Of a stretch of 7,629 nt of DNA, positions 5,228 to 7,629 are shown one piece after another. Numbering within the stretch: the first letter of the stretch is position 1; each line of letters begins with the position of its first letter. Source of the DNA: JBDREF01 sp043820045 (GTDB taxonomy: Bacteria > Planctomycetota > Phycisphaerae > Sedimentisphaerales > Anaerobacaceae). Made by a program: the position numbers and the translations under genes. The notes beneath the pieces were generated by a model. The model saw only the letters and a list, made by a program, of their open reading frames with translations, did no database searches and was not told the origin of the DNA. The DNA lies in the NCBI GenBank assembly GCA_043820045.1, contig JBDREF010000177.1:1-7629 (forward strand), given 5' to 3'.

Positions 5228-5248
5228 GGAGTTGTGAATTTTTTTTGA

Positions 5249-5426
5249 AAAAATTTTGTTTTTCCGCCCACAAATCGGCATACACAGCCTTTCTCAGGAA
5301 CGAGAAAGGTCGGTCAGAGGCCCTGGCCTGTAACGGCCACCTGCGCATTAGCTCGCTGAAGCCTGATTTTGTGGCGAAGAATCCTGTCCTGAATAGCCGT
5401 GAAGTTCAGCCCGCCGGAGGCGTCTA
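5249..5426. other. Intergenic region between pilin-like copy 2 and the GH15 gene
   Basis: No recognised gene. Open frames exist on both strands: a 61-codon plus-strand frame with a TTG start at 5245, ending at 5430, and on the minus strand a frame without a clear start that ends at a TGA around 5318. Neither has a strong ribosome site or family resemblance that I can name. It contains the hairpin at 5288-5309 and a short TGGCC/GGCCA inverted repeat around 5326-5341. Confidence 0.5.
5288..5309. terminator. Perfect 8-bp hairpin downstream of the GH15 gene
   Basis: CCTTTCTC and GAGAAAGG pair around the six-base loop AGGAAC. It sits about 120 bases past the GH15 stop and upstream of the pilin-like promoter. 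There is no T run on either side, so a terminator role is only one option; a protein-binding palindrome is another. It shares its core with the hairpin at 7329-7344. Confidence 0.3.
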
Positions 5427-7229
5427 TTAAGGTTCGAAGTGCCCCGTTTCCCTGACCCATTCAGGGCTCTTACTGATGGTCAGAGCAGTATCAATCAGAG
5501 CGATGTGAGAATAACCCTGCGGGAAGTTACCAAGCAGCCTTTTCGAAGAGAAGTCCATGTCCTCGCTGAAGAGCCCCACGTGATTGCTGTACTGCAAGAC
5601 GCGCTCGAACATCTCGATCGCCTGCTCTTCACGCCCGATCAGGTACAGACTCTTGATCATCCAAAAGGTGCAAATCGTAAAGGACGACTTGGGCACGCCA
5701 AAGTCATCGGCCGTCTTGTAACGGTACATCAACCCGTCCCTGCATAATTCATTGAAGGTCGCAAGCACTGTATTGACGTAGATCGGATCCTTGTGCGACA
5801 GGAAACCATACTGCTGCGCGAGCAGATTAGCCGCATCCATTGAGGTGCCGCCGTAAGACTGGGTCAGAGTCCCAGTGGTCGGGTCGCAGCCTTTGGCCAG
5901 GATGTCACTCTTGATTTCATTGCGGGTTTTCAGGAAGCTGGTCGCATCATTTCCCTTGCCGATGAAATGAGCTATTCTGGCGGCCCGGTCCATCGCCGCC
6001 CAGCACAGAATCTTCGAGAAGGTAAAATGCTTCTCTTCCGTTCTGAATTCCCAGATGCTCGAGTCCAGTTTCTGCCAGTTGTTGCGCACGTGGCGAGCTA
6101 ACGTCCTGACCACCGTCCAGATATCTTCCTTGTTGTTCAGCGAGGGATGAAAAATCATCATGCTGTCGTAGATCGCATCCAGCAGCACGCCGTAGATGTC
6201 GTTCTGCTTCTGTTGGACGGCGGCGTTGCCGATCCTAACGGGCCTGGATTTTTCGTAACCTTCGAGCCAGGGCAGCTCTCTTTCCGTTACACGGCCGCGA
6301 TGGTCGATCGGATACAGTATCTGAATTTCCTCGTCCTTATACGGCACGATATCAAGTATGAACTGCAAAAAACGCTTCGCCACATTGAAGTGCCCGAGCC
6401 TGGCCAGAGTGGTTATCATCATGGAAGCATCGCGAAGCCAGCAATACCGGTAGTCCCAGTTACGAACATCGCCAATCGTCTCCGGTATGCTGGTGGTCGC
6501 TGCGGCGAGAATTGCTCCCGTCTTTTGATAAGCCAGCAGCTTTAGAACCAGAGAACTCCTCACCACCTCCTTTTGATATTGAGTGTACACATTGGTTTTC
6601 GCAACCCAGCTCAGCCAGTACACCTTCGTCCGCTCAAACTCCAGCTTGATCCAATCGAGGCCGGGCTTGAAGAGCTTCTGATTGTAGCTCAGAAGCAGAA
6701 AGCAGTCCTTCTCGATCACGAGCGGCCCTGCGTTCGCCACTTCTTCAAAGGGCAGGTCTGTGTAAAGATAAACCGATTCATACGACCCTTCGACCGTCAG
6801 ATGTTTGATGAATTCGCCCGTCATCTCAACCCGAGTCGGATGCTGTGCATAAGCGGGACGGGGCTGATAGTGAATGCGAACTGACGGCCTGCCCGAAATA
6901 TGTCGAACGTACCGGACTATCTCCGGCGGACAATGATAAGACCCCTCGTCGGTCTTGTAACGCGGCATGAAGTCGATCAGCTCGAAAGCATGTTCGGCGC
7001 AGGAGAACCTCGTGACCAGCACATTTGTCTTCTCAATATATTGCTGCTCAATCTTGTACTCGCCTATTGGCTCCACGCTGAAACAGCCGCCATTGCGGGA
7101 ATCCAGAATCCTCGCAAATACCGATGACGAATAGAAACTGGGCAGGCAGCACCAGTCAATACTGCCGTACCGGTCAATCAGGGCCGCACTCTTGCAATTT
7201 CCTATAATTCCGTAATCCAGATTGTCCAT
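5427..7229 (-). CDS. Glycoside hydrolase family 15 (glucoamylase/trehalase-type)
   Basis: A full-length 600-residue member, the usual size for bacterial single-chain GH15 enzymes. The N-terminal beta-sandwich domain (about 1-215) opens with the family signature DYGIIGNCKSAALIDRYGSI and WCCLP. The catalytic (alpha/alpha)6 barrel follows, with RNWDYRYCWLRDAS (256-269), WLEGYEKSRPVRIGNAA (321-337) and QNDIYG (342-347). Glu394 in SSIWEFR is the expected general acid and Glu556 in GLFSEDMD the expected general base; GNFPQGYSH (567-575) closes the fold. Family members hydrolyse alpha-glucosidic bonds of starch, maltodextrin or trehalose and release glucose; substrate cannot be decided from this sequence. 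No signal peptide is seen, so it is probably cytoplasmic and may act on glycogen or trehalose. It ends in tandem stops TAA TAG. The ATG at 7229 has only a weak AAAAGG upstream, but the conserved N-terminus begins within four residues. It stands alone, without neighbouring sugar genes. Confidence 0.96.
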   Translation of the reverse strand: MDNLDYGIIGNCKSAALIDRYGSIDWCCLPSFYSSSVFARILDSRNGGCFSVEPIGEYKIEQQYIEKTNVLVTRFSCAEHAFELIDFMPRYKTDEGSYHCPPEIVRYVRHISGRPSVRIHYQPRPAYAQHPTRVEMTGEFIKHLTVEGSYESVYLYTDLPFEEVANAGPLVIEKDCFLLLSYNQKLFKPGLDWIKLEFERTKVYWLSWVAKTNVYTQYQKEVVRSSLVLKLLAYQKTGAILAAATTSIPETIGDVRNWDYRYCWLRDASMMITTLARLGHFNVAKRFLQFILDIVPYKDEEIQILYPIDHRGRVTERELPWLEGYEKSRPVRIGNAAVQQKQNDIYGVLLDAIYDSMMIFHPSLNNKEDIWTVVRTLARHVRNNWQKLDSSIWEFRTEEKHFTFSKILCWAAMDRAARIAHFIGKGNDATSFLKTRNEIKSDILAKGCDPTTGTLTQSYGGTSMDAANLLAQQYGFLSHKDPIYVNTVLATFNELCRDGLMYRYKTADDFGVPKSSFTICTFWMIKSLYLIGREEQAIEMFERVLQYSNHVGLFSEDMDFSSKRLLGNFPQGYSHIALIDTALTISKSPEWVRETGHFEP

Positions 7230-7270
7230 AAGCCTTTTGTTCCAAACAAACCATATTTCGAGGCGAATAC

Positions 7271-7297
7271 TGTAGCATGTTTGCAGCTACATGCAAA
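7271..7297. promoter_or_regulatory. Overlapping inverted repeats before the GH15 gene
   Basis: Three perfect 6-bp inverted repeats overlap within 27 bases: TGTAGC (7271-7276) with GCTACA (7286-7291), TTTGCA (7280-7285) with TGCAAA (7292-7297), and GCATGT (7275-7280) with ACATGC (7289-7294). They lie 42-68 bases upstream of the GH15 start codon. They could form mutually exclusive mRNA hairpins or an operator. Function is inferred from structure and position only. Confidence 0.4.
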
Positions 7298-7328
7298 GCT
7301 CCCTGCCAGAGACGATCCATATAATAAC

Positions 7329-7344
7329 TTCTCAGCAATGAGAA
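7329..7344. other. Hairpin with GCAA tetraloop upstream of the GH15 gene
   Basis: TTCTCA and TGAGAA pair perfectly around GCAA, a stable GNRA-type tetraloop on the plus strand. It resembles the 5288-5309 hairpin on the other side of the gene. It lies about 100 bases before the GH15 start and no T run follows it. Confidence 0.35.
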
Positions 7345-7380
7345 AGACGACAAAACCTATGGAATTTCTGCGGATTCCCT

Positions 7381-7410
7381 TTGGCAACAACGTAGTGGTT
7401 TTGATATAAT
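7381..7410 (+). promoter_or_regulatory. Strong sigma70-type promoter candidate, plus strand
   Basis: TTGGCA (7381-7386), 18 bases, then a perfect TATAAT (7405-7410). It points away from the GH15 gene toward the right edge. Transcription would start at about 7417, downstream of the nearest ATG (7413), so that 58-codon frame cannot use its first ATG. The transcribed gene is not identified. Confidence 0.5.
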
Positions 7411-7482
7411 AAATGGGGTTGAAGTTCTTAGGCAATTACCTGAAGTGTGGTCAGTTAAAACACCGCAACACCACTGAACGTG

Positions 7483-7629
7483 ATGGAGGACTGGTGCAGA
7501 GAAGAAGGGTGTTCACATTTGTGTCTGCATTTGCCGCGCAGCGCGTTGCGCGACGAACTGTGCCCGATTGGCATCCCTTGGGGGTGTGAGAAAAGTGATT
7601 GTTGTTTCTGCCATTCAAATCAATGGCTC
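7483..7629 (+). CDS. Open frame at the right edge, cysteine-rich, partial, unrecognised
   Basis: From ATG 7483 (MEDWCREEGCSHLCLHLP) the frame stays open for 49 codons to the window end and is rich in Cys, including a CEKSDCCFCH cluster that could bind metal. It lies some 65 bases after the predicted transcription start at about 7417. No convincing Shine-Dalgarno sequence precedes this ATG. A second overlapping frame (ATG 7413 or GTG 7494, ending at 7589) is Arg-rich, and its GTG has GGAGGA upstream; a third is also open. The choice among them cannot be made here. Low-confidence call. Confidence 0.2.
   Translation, partial: MEDWCREEGCSHLCLHLPRSALRDELCPIGIPWGCEKSDCCFCHSNQWL
7535..7552. other. 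GC-rich perfect hairpin near the right edge
   Basis: CGCGCA (7535-7540) and TGCGCG (7547-7552) pair around GCGCGT. No T run follows. It could be a REP-like palindrome or chance in GC-rich DNA. Confidence 0.3.

Larger units (their letters stand above)
4055..5248. repeat. Tandem duplication unit 2 (leader + pilin-like gene + trailer)
   Basis: Direct repeat of 2737-3929 in the same orientation. The left boundary is the shared cagcacaaatgcg; the right boundary is the shared gaattttttttga, after which this copy continues with a different AT-rich stretch. The promoter region (about 5193-5235) is clearly diverged from unit 1, unlike the leader next to it. Confidence 0.92.

Noticed and set aside
2737..5248. 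Composite transposon made of the two units
   Set aside because: The units contain no transposase, and no terminal inverted repeats or target duplications are visible at their ends.
7271..7297. H-type pseudoknot formed by the overlapping inverted repeats
   Set aside because: Linkers between the stem halves are zero, zero and three bases, too short for both full stems to form together.
7202..7435. 77-residue minus-strand frame overlapping the GH15 start
   Set aside because: It overlaps the GH15 N-terminus out of frame, covers the inverted-repeat region and has no family resemblance.
7580..7595. Possible group II intron 5' end (GTGTG) near the right edge
   Set aside because: Only five bases match and no intron domain or reverse transcriptase can be seen in the remaining sequence.
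1..7629. CRISPR array or tRNA/rRNA gene
   Set aside because: No regularly spaced short repeats, no cloverleaf-like tRNA sequence and no rRNA-like segment was found on reading both strands.

Overview
The window reads like accessory DNA of a Planctomycetota bacterium, probably Phycisphaerae-like. This is inferred from gene content (paralogous prepilin-like proteins with a C-terminal HN...DGHV-type motif, an RHS/YD-repeat relic, a cytosolic FHA-linked histidine kinase) and moderate GC, not from a marker gene. No rRNA, tRNA, CRISPR array, transposase or integrase is visible.

Layout, left to right. (1) 1-243, minus strand: the conserved core end of an RHS/YD-repeat protein, cut by the window edge, lacking its upstream part and frameshifted by a 26-bp insertion. 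(2) 399-2063, plus strand: a complete soluble hybrid sensor, FHA + GAF-like + HisKA + HATPase, with no response regulator beside it. (3) 2088-2619, minus strand: a small membrane-anchored protein of unknown function whose natural C-terminus may lie in another frame. (4) 2737-5248: a tandem duplication of about 1.19 kb. Each unit holds one 270-residue prepilin-like gene on the minus strand (2980-3792 and 4298-5110), a 5' leader and a 3' trailer; a unique 125-bp spacer separates the units. The proteins are only about 83-84% identical, while the 113 bp over the start codon and leader are identical and the roughly 240-bp trailer is about 96% identical. (5) 5427-7229, minus strand: a full-length GH15 glucoamylase/trehalase-type glycoside hydrolase. 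(6) 7230-7629: intergenic DNA with overlapping inverted repeats before the GH15 gene, a good plus-strand promoter at 7381-7410, and short unrecognised open frames running to the window edge.

The genes do not form one pathway. Only the two pilin-like genes are clearly related. The most unusual signal is the duplicated pilin cassette: its untranslated parts are more conserved than its protein, each predicted mRNA begins at a small hairpin with a perfect Shine-Dalgarno sequence in the loop, and that sequence precedes a seven-codon mini-ORF. The second is the short insertion in the RHS gene, which resembles dispersed short repeats that translate as PFDYAQGRL-like peptides. Percent identities were counted by eye.
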